DNA from: an uncultured Myxococcales bacterium
GTDB taxonomy: Bacteria; Myxococcota_A; Bradymonadia; UBA7976; VGTA01
DNA length: 64,000 nucleotides
Assembly: GCA_937146725.1 (NCBI GenBank)
Contig: CAKZRU010000098.1
Location: forward strand, 22,044 to 86,043
Direction of reading: 5' to 3'
Part shown: positions 37,106 through 47,300 of the stretch, piece after piece
Numbering within the stretch: the stretch's first letter is position 1
Layout: the number at the start of each line of letters is the position of its first letter
Made by a program: the position numbers and the translations under genes
Notes under the pieces: model-generated
What the model was told of the DNA's origin: nothing
Databases searched by the model: none
Seen by the model: only the letters and a program-made list of their open reading frames with translations

Positions 37106-38255
37106 AACTCGACTTCATCTTTTTTTAGGAAATGGTGGAGTGGGTAAAACCACCTTAAGCGCTGCTTGGGCATTAAGCTTAGCTGAGCAAGGTTTAAAAG
37201 TTGCTTTGATCACCATAGATCCGGCCAAACGTCTAGCACAATCCTTAGGCTTAGACCATTTAAGTGGTTCTTTATCACAAACACCACTCAACAAGAATCT
37301 TTGGGCGATGATGCTAGATAGAGAAACCACGAGTCATCGCTTGGTTAACACCTATGCATCTAGTCCAGATATAGGTCAAAAAATCATTAATAATAGATAT
37401 TTTAAAGCCTTTAGTACTTCTCTAGCCGGTGCCCAAGAACTTATGGCGATTCATGAGCTTTATCAGGCGATTTCTTGTGGAGATTATGATGTTGTTGTCT
37501 TAGACACTCCACCTTCACAGCATGCTCTTGATTTACTTGAAGTTCCTAAGCGTTTGGAGCGAGCTTTGGATGGACCGGCCTTGCAATGGCTCTTTAAATC
37601 AGAAGCCGATATAAAAGTCTCTAGGCTCAATAAAAAAGCCTCTTTGAGAGGTACCTTAGCTGGCCTGAGTAAAACCATTGCACTTAAGGCTTTTACAAAA
37701 ATGACCGCTGGTGCATTTATTGAAGATCTACTTGAATTTATTAGTCTATTTGGTGATGTATTAAAGCAAATTAAGGCGCAAGGTCTCTCTGTAGAAGAAA
37801 TGCTCTACCAAGGAAATACTCATATATGGGTTGTGGCTGCCCCTGAGAGTGCCTCGCTAAGAACTTCAATTAAATTGATTAATCATCTCAGTAAAAAAGA
37901 TTTAAAAGTCGATACTTTATGGCTTAACCGCTGCCCATTAATGCTGACCGAAGCGATGCATCAAAATCTTGCAATCAAAGCCTTGCTGAATAGCGGTCTT
38001 GCCGACCTTGGCATATTGAACGAATTAGAGGCATCTCATAAAGCACTAGCCGCCAGTATATTGCATGAAGAAGCGGACCGAGCTTTGGATATTAAAAACT
38101 TGCTTGATACAGAATTGAACCATCTCACTTACTATTTAATCAGTGAGCAAAGTCGTCAACGATCTCCTGCTCAAACGGTGCATATACTCTCTCAGTACTT
38201 TAGCAAACACTTCGTATTTAAAGCCTGCCTACAAGAAAGTGAAGCAGGCCCATAA
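37098..38255 (+). CDS. ArsA/Get3-family ATPase, second of pair
   Basis: A 385-residue paralogue with Walker A G-N-G-G-V-G-K-T-T, T-I-D-P-A-K-R and the switch II D-T-P-P-S-Q-H. The ATG at 37098 has AAGGTG six bases upstream; an earlier GTG at 37089 is less likely. The two proteins probably form a hetero-dimer, each contributing a Lys of the deviant Walker A across the interface (inference from the family mechanism). The sequence after residue 150 carries a K/R-rich stretch. Confidence 0.88.
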   Translation: MFRTRLHLFLGNGGVGKTTLSAAWALSLAEQGLKVALITIDPAKRLAQSLGLDHLSGSLSQTPLNKNLWAMMLDRETTSHRLVNTYASSPDIGQKIINNRYFKAFSTSLAGAQELMAIHELYQAISCGDYDVVVLDTPPSQHALDLLEVPKRLERALDGPALQWLFKSEADIKVSRLNKKASLRGTLAGLSKTIALKAFTKMTAGAFIEDLLEFISLFGDVLKQIKAQGLSVEEMLYQGNTHIWVVAAPESASLRTSIKLINHLSKKDLKVDTLWLNRCPLMLTEAMHQNLAIKALLNSGLADLGILNELEASHKALAASILHEEADRALDIKNLLDTELNHLTYYLISEQSRQRSPAQTVHILSQYFSKHFVFKACLQESEAGP

Positions 38256-38284
38256 ACTCGCTTAATCGCAACGACCTCAAGCCT

Positions 38285-39928
38285 TTAGGGAGTAATCAAG
38301 TAGCTCTCTACCAATCCCTTCCCTTTAAGGTGAACACCTCCGGTTGAAATCAAGGGATAGGCTTCCTTTTGGATCAGTGCATTTTTGGTTTCTTCTGACA
38401 GATGTACGTGCCCTGGTTGGCCATTTGCTTCTAATCTTGAAGCAATATTTACAGTGTCCCCCCAAACATCATATAAAAATCGTTTTTCACCAATAATTCC
38501 GGCAGCCACCGGTCCACTGTGAATACCAATTCTCATCTCTAAAGGTAAACCTAATGCTTCTTTAAGCTCAGCTAATTTAGCGATCATCGCTAAGCCCATT
38601 TGTAACAAAACATCAGCATGATCTTCGCGGGCAACCGGTAAACCTGCCGCTGCCATATATGCATCACCAATCGTTTTGATCTTTTCCACCCCATATTCTT
38701 CCGCAATCGCATCAAAAGCCGAAAAAACCTTATCTAAAGTTTTAATTAAGACCGCTGGAGAAAGCCGGGCTGAAAGTTTGGTAAAACCCACCAAGTCTGA
38801 AAAAAGAATACTGGTTGATTCAAAGCGATCGGCAATTTCTTGCTCACCACTATCTAAGCGTTTGACAACGGCTTCGGGTAGAATTCGGGTCAATAAGGAC
38901 TTGTAGCGATCATTTTGAGCCTTCATTTCATCCGCAAGGCGTTTTTTTTCAATACACGCACTGATACGAGCTTTAAGTAATACGCGATTAAAAGGTTTTT
39001 GCAGATAATCTTCCGCGCCTACTTCAATACATCTAATCGCACTTTCAATCTCACTATCCCCTGAAATCATTAAGATTGGCAAATGTTGCCAGCGAGGACT
39101 TTCTTTAAGTTGTAATAAAAGATCGTAACCGGTGACACCGGGCATGACTAAATCGAGTAGGAGTAGGTCATAGTCTTTTTCTTCTAGTTTTTTGAGTGCT
39201 TCTGCGGCAGAGGCTGCTTCTTCACCAATAAGGCCTTCACGTCTGAGCATAGAGCATAAAAGATCACGATTGCTTTGGCTGTCATCAATCACTAAGACCC
39301 TTGAACTCTCCTGCTGATACTCTGTAATCGCCCGTTGAATCTCACTCAAGGTTTGATTTTCAGGAATCAGTAAGCTTTCTACCGGTCGCATGGGTGCTGG
39401 CGTTCTTAAAGGTCTAGGCGAATCAGCCATTGGGATCAAAGTAGAACGATGCACATCTAAGTTCGCTCTTTGTGGAAAGAAACCATCGATTGACTTGTTA
39501 AAATGTTGAAGCTGAGAAGAGAAAATCACTACATTTTCTCTGAGGCTATCCATCCAAGCAATACCACCTTCTTCTTCACTCAGTTCCTCAAGAGTTTCCT
39601 CTAAAATCTCACTATAACCAAGAACGACACCAAGAGGATTACGAAGATCATGTACAAACTTTCGTTCAAACTTATGCCATCCCCCATCATCGAGAGTTTT
39701 TTGAATCTCTTGGCCAGTGCTTAGATCACTCGGTAGTTTATCTTGTACAAGAGTCACCATATCTCTCACACTGGAGGAAATCGCGAGTAAAGGCTCTAGC
39801 AAATCCGGATCACTACTTAAATTGCCGGCTTCTAGTTGTTGAACATAGATCACCAATCCTCGTAAAATGGCACTAATTTTTTGTTTTGCTTGGATCAAAG
39901 GCTCGATTTCTTTTGTATCGCCTAGCAT
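38285..39928 (-). CDS. HisKA-like / receiver / class III nucleotidyl cyclase protein
   Basis: A 547-residue signalling protein. N-terminal to about 150: a helical region with V-H-D-L-R-N-P-L-G, which looks like a histidine-kinase H-box, but no ATP-binding (HATPase) domain follows. A receiver domain (V-L-V-I-D-D, L-L-L-D-L-V-M-P, K-P-F) is at about 205-325. The C-terminal class III cyclase domain has both metal Asp residues (F-S-D-L-V-G and I-G-D-A-Y-M), and W-G-D-T-V-N-I-A-S-R-L, so it should be active. Cyclic AMP or GMP as product is not decided here. ATG 39928 has GAGG before it; TTG 39946 is the alternative. Confidence 0.88.
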   Translation of the reverse strand: MLGDTKEIEPLIQAKQKISAILRGLVIYVQQLEAGNLSSDPDLLEPLLAISSSVRDMVTLVQDKLPSDLSTGQEIQKTLDDGGWHKFERKFVHDLRNPLGVVLGYSEILEETLEELSEEEGGIAWMDSLRENVVIFSSQLQHFNKSIDGFFPQRANLDVHRSTLIPMADSPRPLRTPAPMRPVESLLIPENQTLSEIQRAITEYQQESSRVLVIDDSQSNRDLLCSMLRREGLIGEEAASAAEALKKLEEKDYDLLLLDLVMPGVTGYDLLLQLKESPRWQHLPILMISGDSEIESAIRCIEVGAEDYLQKPFNRVLLKARISACIEKKRLADEMKAQNDRYKSLLTRILPEAVVKRLDSGEQEIADRFESTSILFSDLVGFTKLSARLSPAVLIKTLDKVFSAFDAIAEEYGVEKIKTIGDAYMAAAGLPVAREDHADVLLQMGLAMIAKLAELKEALGLPLEMRIGIHSGPVAAGIIGEKRFLYDVWGDTVNIASRLEANGQPGHVHLSEETKNALIQKEAYPLISTGGVHLKGKGLVESYLITP

Positions 39929-40141
39929 CAAATCCTCTACTTTCAACCTACAATATAGATAAGCATGACTTAAGATAACCTACTATTGATAAAGAGTCGA
40001 TGCTTGCTTTCAAGTTTAAGTTGTTAAAAATCAGTACCAAGAGACTTCATCTTGTGGTGTACTGTTTTGTTGATAATTAACTTAAGTTGAGAAGATAGAA
40101 ACACACTTCTCTTTCTTGATCTAACTAGATGTAGGTAAAAC

Positions 40142-43100
40142 GTGAAAAATAAACGAGAATTAAATAAAGCCTCGATTAAAAGTTCGCCTTTAAAAGAACC
40201 GCTTTGTTCTTTACAAAACAACTCTAATGCTTTGCTTTCTACACAAGCCCTAAGTTTGAAAACCTTATTAGCTCTCATGCTAAGCCTCTGTGTACATGCT
40301 TGTGACAGCGATCCCGAAGGTCCTGAAGCAGGCGAAATGATGGCTGGTGAAATGCCCGCTGGTGAAATGCCCGCTGGTGAAATGCCCGCTGGTGAAATGC
40401 CCGCTGGTGAAATGCCCGCCGGTGAAATGCCCGCTGGTGAAATGCCCGCCGGTGATGATCCACAAGTGCCTGAATGTAATGATGGCTTGGATAATGATCA
40501 AGATGGCTTTGCTGACTTCCCCCAAGATCCAGGGTGTGGTTCCGCTAATGATAATGATGAATATAACGAATTGATTCCGCCTGAGTGCTCAGATGGTATT
40601 GATAACGACCGAGATAACTACACAGATGAAGAAGATCCAGGCTGTGTTTCACCGGCTGATCAAGATGAGAGTGAGGCCGATGGAGAGCCAGCCTGTGCTG
40701 ACGGTCTAGATAACGACTTTGATGGAGCGATCGACTTTCCTTTTGATGTTGGTTGTAATGCGGCCGGTGATGTTGATGAAACCGACCCTTCCTTAGAACC
40801 ACAGTGTTATAATGGCTTGGATGATGATGGTGATGGCCTTGTTGATTTTCCATTAGATCCGGGTTGTACTGGTCGCGGTGATCGTGATGAAGCAGATAAA
40901 ACACCACCTCCTCAATGTACAGACGGCATTGATAATGATCGTGATGGTTATGCTGATTACCCAGAAGATGATGGCTGTATTTCAGCCGCTGACTATAGCG
41001 AGCGGGGGACTTGTGGTGATATTTACGATCCGCCACGACTACGTAATGAACAAGAAGTGACTGTTAACACCAGCCGTGGTTTATTTGAAAGTGCAGGCTC
41101 TTGTGGTGGTCAAGGTAGCCCAGAGCTTGTCTTTAGCTATGTGCTTGAAGAAGCAGTTGAAGCCTTAGTGATCACAACCGGTGGAGAACGTACAGATGTA
41201 CCAACAACCCTGTATGTAAGACGAACTGAATGCTTAGACCCTGATTTTGAACTTGGCTGTATTCGCGAAGACCAAAGTGCAGATACCTTTGGACATAGTC
41301 TACGCGTTGAAAACCTTTCACCAGGTGAATACTTTATCTTTGTCGATGGTGTAGCGGGTGCTGGTGGTGTGGTAGATCTGACTATCGAAGAAGTCCCACT
41401 TGCCGCTTGTCTGAATCGTAAAGATGATGATGGTGATGGTCGTATTGACTACCCTCGTGATCCGGGCTGTGAAGTTCCTGAGGACCGTGATGAAACCGAT
41501 CCGGAAAGCTATCCTGCTTGTAGTAATGATGATGATGATGATGGTGACGGGCTCATCGATTACCCATTAGATCCAGGCTGTATCTCTGCTTCAGCAAACG
41601 ACGAGTTAGAGCTTTGTGGTGATGGTGTTCGCTTTAAAGAGTATTTCTTTGGTCAAAGCGAAGCGATTGTGAATACAGCGACAGATGAGGCAAGTGGAAG
41701 TAATTTGGCCGGTAGCTGTGGTGGAAATGGCAATCAAGAAGTGATCTTCCGCTATCGTAATCCACAAAACGCCCGCTTAGAAATTAGTGCCGACCACTCA
41801 GAAACTCAAAGCCCAAGCGTCATTTATGTACGTAGTGACTGTGCATCATCCAATACAGAATACCGCTGTAGTGATGGTGCAAGCGCTCCTTCTGGTGGTG
41901 GTCGTATTATCATTGGAGAAGCTGCACCGGGTGATTATTTCATTGTGGTTGATACACGCTTTGGTGATGGTGGCTGGGTTAAGCTCACCGTTGATGCCCA
42001 AAGACTAGATCCACCTTGTGAAGGTGGTATCGGCCCCGACTATGATGAAGATGGCATCTGTGATGATGGTGAGGATGATGATGATAATGATGGTGTTGTA
42101 GATGCAGAAGACACAGACCCACTCAATGAGTTTATTTGCCAAGACCTTGATGGTGATGGTTGTGATGATTGTATTCTTGGTGAAGGGCCTCAAGCGAATA
42201 ATGACGGCCCCGATTTGGATGAAGATGGTCTTTGTGATAGTGGCGACGAGGATGTTGATGGCGATGGCGTCAACGAGGGCCCAGATGGTGATAACTGCCC
42301 CGAAATTCCAAATAGCGACCAATTAGACTATGACGAAGATGGTCGTGGTGATGCTTGCGACCCTGATGATGACAACGATCGAGTTGCTGATGAAGCGGAC
42401 AGTGACCCATTAAACGAGTTTGTTTGTAAAGACAGCGATATGGATAGCTGTGATGACTGCTCTGTCCTTGGATTTAATCGTCCTACTGATGATGGTGATG
42501 ACCTAGACAGCGATGGTTTATGTGATTTGGGTGACACTGATATCGATGGTGATGGTATTATCAATGAAGATGAACTTGGTACAGAGTTTGATCCTAATGC
42601 CTGTGGTGATGAAGATGAGGACAGTTGTGATGACTGTTCGGCCGGCAATGGTCGTCAAGTTGACAATGATGGCTTAGATAGCGATTCCGACGGTCTTTGT
42701 GATGCTGGTGATACTGATGATGACAATGATGACATCCTAGACGACGAAGATAACTGTTCTGTCGTAGCTAATAATGACCAAGTTGATACCGATAGTGATG
42801 AACTAGGTGATGCCTGTGATGATGATGACGACAATGATGAAGTTCTTGATGTTGATGACAACTGTCCACTTCTAGCTAACAGCGATCAAGCAAATAATGA
42901 AAATGATGAGTTTGGTGATGCTTGTGATGACGATGATGACAATGATGGAGTCATTGATACCGAAGATAATTGCCCCACTGTGTCAAACCAAGACCAAGCC
43001 AACAGTGATGATGATGATCAAGGCGATGCCTGTGATGATGACACTGACAATGATGGTTTGCTTGATACAGAAGATAACTGCATCAATATTGCCAACCCTG

Positions 43101-44218
43101 ACCAGCTTGACACCGATAGTGATAACGTAGGTGACGTCTGTGATCTTGATGATGATGGTGATGATGTAGCCGATACCGAGGATAATTGTCCTTTAATTAC
43201 TAACGCAGAGCAACTCAATACAGACAGTGATGCCTTTGGTGATGTCTGTGATGATGATGATGATAGTGATGGTGTATTGGATACCGATGACAACTGTTCA
43301 CTGATTGCTAATGATGATCAAGCCGACTTTGATGGTGATAACATTGGTGATGTTTGTGATGCAGACGTTGATGGTGATGGAACTGACAATACCGAAGATA
43401 ACTGTCCAAATGCTCCCAATGCAGACCAAGCCAATCTCGATGGAGACTCGGCTGGCGATGTATGTGACTCCGATGCTGATGGCGACGGAATCCAAAGTGG
43501 TGTTGATAGTGATGACCTCAATCGCTTCTCTTGCGCCGACTTTGACAGTGATGGTTGTGATGACTGTTCGGTTGTCGGTAGTTTAAATCCTGCCAATGAC
43601 GGTGTTGACACCGATGGTGATACCATTTGTGACTTAGGCGATACCGATGATGATAATGATGGTTTTGATGACGATAGCGATAACTGTCCTGCCATAAGTA
43701 ATGGAGACCAAACAGATACCGACACAGATGGGGTTGGCGATGTATGTGATAACTGTGTGGATGTCTCTAACTCAGACCAGTCTAACATTGATCAAGATGA
43801 GCTGGGAGATCTATGCGATGATGATCAAGATGGTGATGAGATTGCTAACGAGTCAGATAATTGCCCTGCCATCAACAACCAAGATCAAGCTGATATGGAC
43901 TCTGACAGCATCGGTGATCTCTGTGATGATGACAAAGATGGTGACACTGTTCTGAATGATGCTGATAACTGCCCTGAGCTCGCCAATGAAGACCAAGCTG
44001 ATATGGACTCTGACAGCATCGGTGATCTCTGTGATGACGACAAAGATGGTGACACCGTTCTGAATGATGATGATACCAACGACTTAGATGCCTTTGTTTG
44101 CTCGGATACTGATGCTGATACCTGTGATGATTGCGCAGTAGAAGGTACCCAAAACCCAGCGAATGATGGTGTAGATACCGACGGTGATGGCCTATGCGAT
44201 TTAGGCGACAATGAATAA
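40142..44218 (+). CDS. Giant calcium-binding-type lipoprotein with thrombospondin type 3 repeats
   Basis: A 1358-residue lipoprotein. GTG 40142 is the only start that keeps the signal region; lipobox V-H-A-C near residue 55, then D-S-D-P. Seven A-G-E-M-P units follow. Then five Cys-bracketed motifs of the type C-x-D-G-x-D-N-D-x-D-G-x-x-D-x-P-x-D-P-G-C, a beta-sandwich module with S-C-G-G (about 285-420), two more motifs and a second beta-sandwich. From about residue 625 onward there are at least 12 thrombospondin type 3 motifs (D-N-C-P-x-x-x-N-x-D-Q) and five units of D-x-C-D-D-C-S...D-G-L-C-D-x-G-D. These Asp-rich loops bind calcium in known proteins. Ends in L-G-D-N-E with no anchor. Probably a surface or stalk protein. 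Confidence 0.9.
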   Translation: MKNKRELNKASIKSSPLKEPLCSLQNNSNALLSTQALSLKTLLALMLSLCVHACDSDPEGPEAGEMMAGEMPAGEMPAGEMPAGEMPAGEMPAGEMPAGEMPAGDDPQVPECNDGLDNDQDGFADFPQDPGCGSANDNDEYNELIPPECSDGIDNDRDNYTDEEDPGCVSPADQDESEADGEPACADGLDNDFDGAIDFPFDVGCNAAGDVDETDPSLEPQCYNGLDDDGDGLVDFPLDPGCTGRGDRDEADKTPPPQCTDGIDNDRDGYADYPEDDGCISAADYSERGTCGDIYDPPRLRNEQEVTVNTSRGLFESAGSCGGQGSPELVFSYVLEEAVEALVITTGGERTDVPTTLYVRRTECLDPDFELGCIREDQSADTFGHSLRVENLSPGEYFIFVDGVAGAGGVVDLTIEEVPLAACLNRKDDDGDGRIDYPRDPGCEVPEDRDETDPESYPACSNDDDDDGDGLIDYPLDPGCISASANDELELCGDGVRFKEYFFGQSEAIVNTATDEASGSNLAGSCGGNGNQEVIFRYRNPQNARLEISADHSETQSPSVIYVRSDCASSNTEYRCSDGASAPSGGGRIIIGEAAPGDYFIVVDTRFGDGGWVKLTVDAQRLDPPCEGGIGPDYDEDGICDDGEDDDDNDGVVDAEDTDPLNEFICQDLDGDGCDDCILGEGPQANNDGPDLDEDGLCDSGDEDVDGDGVNEGPDGDNCPEIPNSDQLDYDEDGRGDACDPDDDNDRVADEADSDPLNEFVCKDSDMDSCDDCSVLGFNRPTDDGDDLDSDGLCDLGDTDIDGDGIINEDELGTEFDPNACGDEDEDSCDDCSAGNGRQVDNDGLDSDSDGLCDAGDTDDDNDDILDDEDNCSVVANNDQVDTDSDELGDACDDDDDNDEVLDVDDNCPLLANSDQANNENDEFGDACDDDDDNDGVIDTEDNCPTVSNQDQANSDDDDQGDACDDDTDNDGLLDTEDNCINIANPDQLDTDSDNVGDVCDLDDDGDDVADTEDNCPLITNAEQLNTDSDAFGDVCDDDDDSDGVLDTDDNCSLIANDDQADFDGDNIGDVCDADVDGDGTDNTEDNCPNAPNADQANLDGDSAGDVCDSDADGDGIQSGVDSDDLNRFSCADFDSDGCDDCSVVGSLNPANDGVDTDGDTICDLGDTDDDNDGFDDDSDNCPAISNGDQTDTDTDGVGDVCDNCVDVSNSDQSNIDQDELGDLCDDDQDGDEIANESDNCPAINNQDQADMDSDSIGDLCDDDKDGDTVLNDADNCPELANEDQADMDSDSIGDLCDDDKDGDTVLNDDDTNDLDAFVCSDTDADTCDDCAVEGTQNPANDGVDTDGDGLCDLGDNE
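40343..40447 (+). repeat. 15-bp tandem repeat (AGEMP), 7 units
   Basis: Seven 15-bp units encode A-G-E-M-P. Third-position differences (GCT/GCC) alternate, showing that some units are recent copies. Follows the lipobox of the giant lipoprotein. Confidence 0.95.
43883..44069 (+). repeat. 108-bp coding duplication in TSP3 region
   Basis: The stretch 43883-43961 reappears at 43991-44069 with only a few base differences. It encodes one full thrombospondin type 3 unit of 36 residues. The near identity of DNA shows a recent duplication inside the gene. Confidence 0.85.
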
Positions 44219-44278
44219 AGTTATATTTTTAACCTGCTGATCAATAGCAACAAATCATAAACGACTGTAATTTTTTAA

Positions 44279-44297
44279 ATGAGGGGGCTTCCCTCAT
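44279..44297 (+). terminator. Hairpin between the two giant genes
   Basis: ATGAGGG and CCCTCAT form a perfect seven-base stem with a five-base loop, 61 bases after the first giant gene's stop. A weak T-rich tail (CACTTATTTT) follows. It could be a rho-independent terminator or attenuator before the second giant gene. Confidence 0.5.
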
Positions 44298-44317
44298 CAC
44301 TTATTTTAGGAGTTAAA

Positions 44318-47300
44318 ATGAACAGATTCTCCAAATACCTAGTCCTCTTAAGCTTAATTGCTTATGGCTGTGATGATGGTAAAATCGATGAAACCAATGG
44401 TGGCGAAGTCGCTGCTGGTGAAACGCCTGCCGGTGAAACGCCTGCCGGTGAAACGCCCGCCGGTGAAACGCCGGCCGGTGAAGTCCCTGCCGGTGAGATG
44501 CCTGCCGGTGAAATGCCTGCCGGTGAGATGCCTGCCGGTGAAATGCCTGCCGGTGAAATGCCTGCTGGTGAGATGCCTACAACCCAATGTAACGATGAGG
44601 AAGATAACGACAATGATGGCGCGATCGACCTTGCTGATCCCGGTTGTGCAGATGCCAATGATGATGATGAGTCAGATGATCCTGCGCCAACCTCATGCTA
44701 TGATCGTGACTTAATTAATCTTAATGCTGCATTAGAAACCAACGATTATGTTGACTATGACCTAGCTACTTTTGGGATGAGTCAAACTCAGGGTAGCTGT
44801 GGTGGTAATGCTGGTCCAGAGGCAACCTTCAAGTATGAGGTAACGCGTCCTCTTTCTCGGCTTATTTTTACCACAGATTTCCCCGAGACCGTCAATCCGG
44901 TTGTTTTGTATGTGAGAGACTCTTGTGAAGGAGTTGATGACATGCTTGGCGCCGACTTTGATTGCGCCCGTGGTTTACCAGATACCCCCGGTACCAGTGT
45001 AGAAATTACTGACGTGACCCCTGGTATCTACTATATTTATGTTGATACAAGCAGCGCTTCGATTGGCCCTGGTCCTTTCCGTCTCAGCGTGATTTCTGAA
45101 GGTGCCCCTCAGTGCCGTGATGAGGTTGATAATGATGGGGACGACTTAATTGACCTTTTTGATCCTGGCTGTAATTCTCCTGATGATGCAGACGAAGCTG
45201 ATCCTGATCCCCTACCCGAGTGTGGTGATGGGATCGATAATGACGGAGACCAACTCACAGATTATCCTGCCGACCCGGAGTGTGATGCTGCTGGTGCGAA
45301 TCGCGAAGCTCGTTTGTGCCAAAATGACTATAGTGATATTTTTGAACTAGATGACGAAGGTGGTTCAATTACGGTTACCTTTGATGAAATGATGACCGAA
45401 AGCTTTACCGATGGTTGCCGGGCGAATAGTGGCCCCGAGTCAATCGTTCTTTTAACCTTGACCGAACCTTCAAATGTTGAGGTCACTTTTGCAGATCCTG
45501 ACGCTCCGTTTTCGGCATATATTCGATCTACTTGTGATGATGTAACCAGCACAATTGCTTGTAATGAAGACTTTGGTTCTCCCTTGCGTGCACTTAACCT
45601 TGAGCCGGGCGAATACTTCATCTTTATCGATGCCCACCAAGCTGATGAAGCCGTTTTACCCATTGATTTCCCATTTATTGACGTCAATGTAACCAGCCTA
45701 GTGACTGAATGTAATGATGGCATCGATAATGATGGTGATATGCTGATCGACCTTGCTGACTTAGGTTGTCGTCGTGGCAATGACAACAGTGAGGCCGATC
45801 CTGCTCTTACACCGATCTGTGCTGATGGGATTGATAATGACGAAGATGGCCAAACCGACTACCCTGCCGATCAAAGCTGTGTAGCTGCTGGTTCCCGCTA
45901 TGAGGCAGATGCTTGTGAAAATATCCAAGCCCACGCAACTCTTGGTATGGACGGCGGTATCGTCAGTATCGATACAACCAACCTAGAGAGCAACTATAAT
46001 AATGCAAGTTGCGGTGGATCTGATACCGGTGGCGAGCAAATGATCGAACTACAACTTGATGCGCCTGCTCAAGTTGATATTTTGCTAACAAATAATGATT
46101 TTGATGCTGTTTTGTTCATGCGTTCAGACTGTGAGGCAACCGAAGCTCGCAGTTCTTGTTCTGATGGCTTTGGCGATGAATCTTTGAGCTATCTTCGCTT
46201 AGAGCGTGGTCGCTATATGATCTTTGTTGATGGCTTTGCCCAAGCAAGTGGTACAGGTGAGCTTTCGGTGACTGTAAACCCATTAGAGCAACTTGCTTGT
46301 GATGATGAGATTGATAATGATGGCGATAACTTAGTTGACGCACTTGATCCAGGTTGTGCCAATGCCTTTGATGGTGATGAAGCCGATGAGGCAACAACAC
46401 CTGCATGTTCTGACACTATAGATAACGATGAAGATGGCCAAATCGATTATCCTAATGATAGCGGTTGCTTTGCAGCGGGCAGCGCTAGCGAAAATCCTGT
46501 TTGTAATGTTCCCACTCCACTTTATGCGATTGGTCAAGCGGGTGGTATGGTCACTCATAGCTTTATTGATGGCGGAAACTTCTTTAGCAATTCATGTGGA
46601 CAAGGTGAAGGCCTTGAGGCTGTCATCGAACTTACTGTTGATGAGCTAAGTGACATTGACTTATCAATCACTAGTGCTTCAGGACTAAGTCTTGGTTCAG
46701 ATGTTTTACTTTCTCTTTATAACGCTTGTGACTCTACGCAAAGTGAGCTTGCCTGTCTGAACGCAAGTAGCACCCGCCTACCTTTGGTTGAGGCTGGTAC
46801 TTACTATCTTGTAGTAGAACGTGCAGATGGTGTTGAACTCCCCACTGAGTCTTGGAACATGAACTTCAGATTTACCAGCCGTATCGGTGAATGTAATGAT
46901 GAAGAAGACAATGACTCTGACGGTCTTCTTGACCTGAATGACCCCGGTTGTACGCAACAATTTGACCAAAGCGAAGCCGATCCTGACCAAGTGCCCCAGT
47001 GCTTTGATGGCGAAGATAATGATGCTGATGGTCAAACTGACTATCCCGCAGATCCAGACTGTGTTGCTGCAGGTGACGATGTAGAGCAAAGACGGTGTAT
47101 TAACAATGATGCCATCGAAGTCAGCATGGCTGGTGGAGTTTATAGTTTCGATCCGGTAATCAACGAAGATCATCTCATCTCTGGCTGTGCCTTTAGCTCA
47201 GGTGCTGAGGCTGTTTATGCGATTACCATCGAAGAACTCTCAACAATCAATGTATCAGTGACTGATTTAGATGGTGATTTTGCGAGTGTATATACGAGTT

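Noticed and set aside
36077..38255. Arsenite pump ATPase
   Set aside because: The arsenite-binding cysteines are not seen, and no arsB, arsC or arsR is nearby.
40275..44211. Many open frames in other phases across the first giant gene
   Set aside because: The Asp/Gly-rich codons (GAT, GGT) give few stops in alternative frames; these are shadows of the repeat protein.
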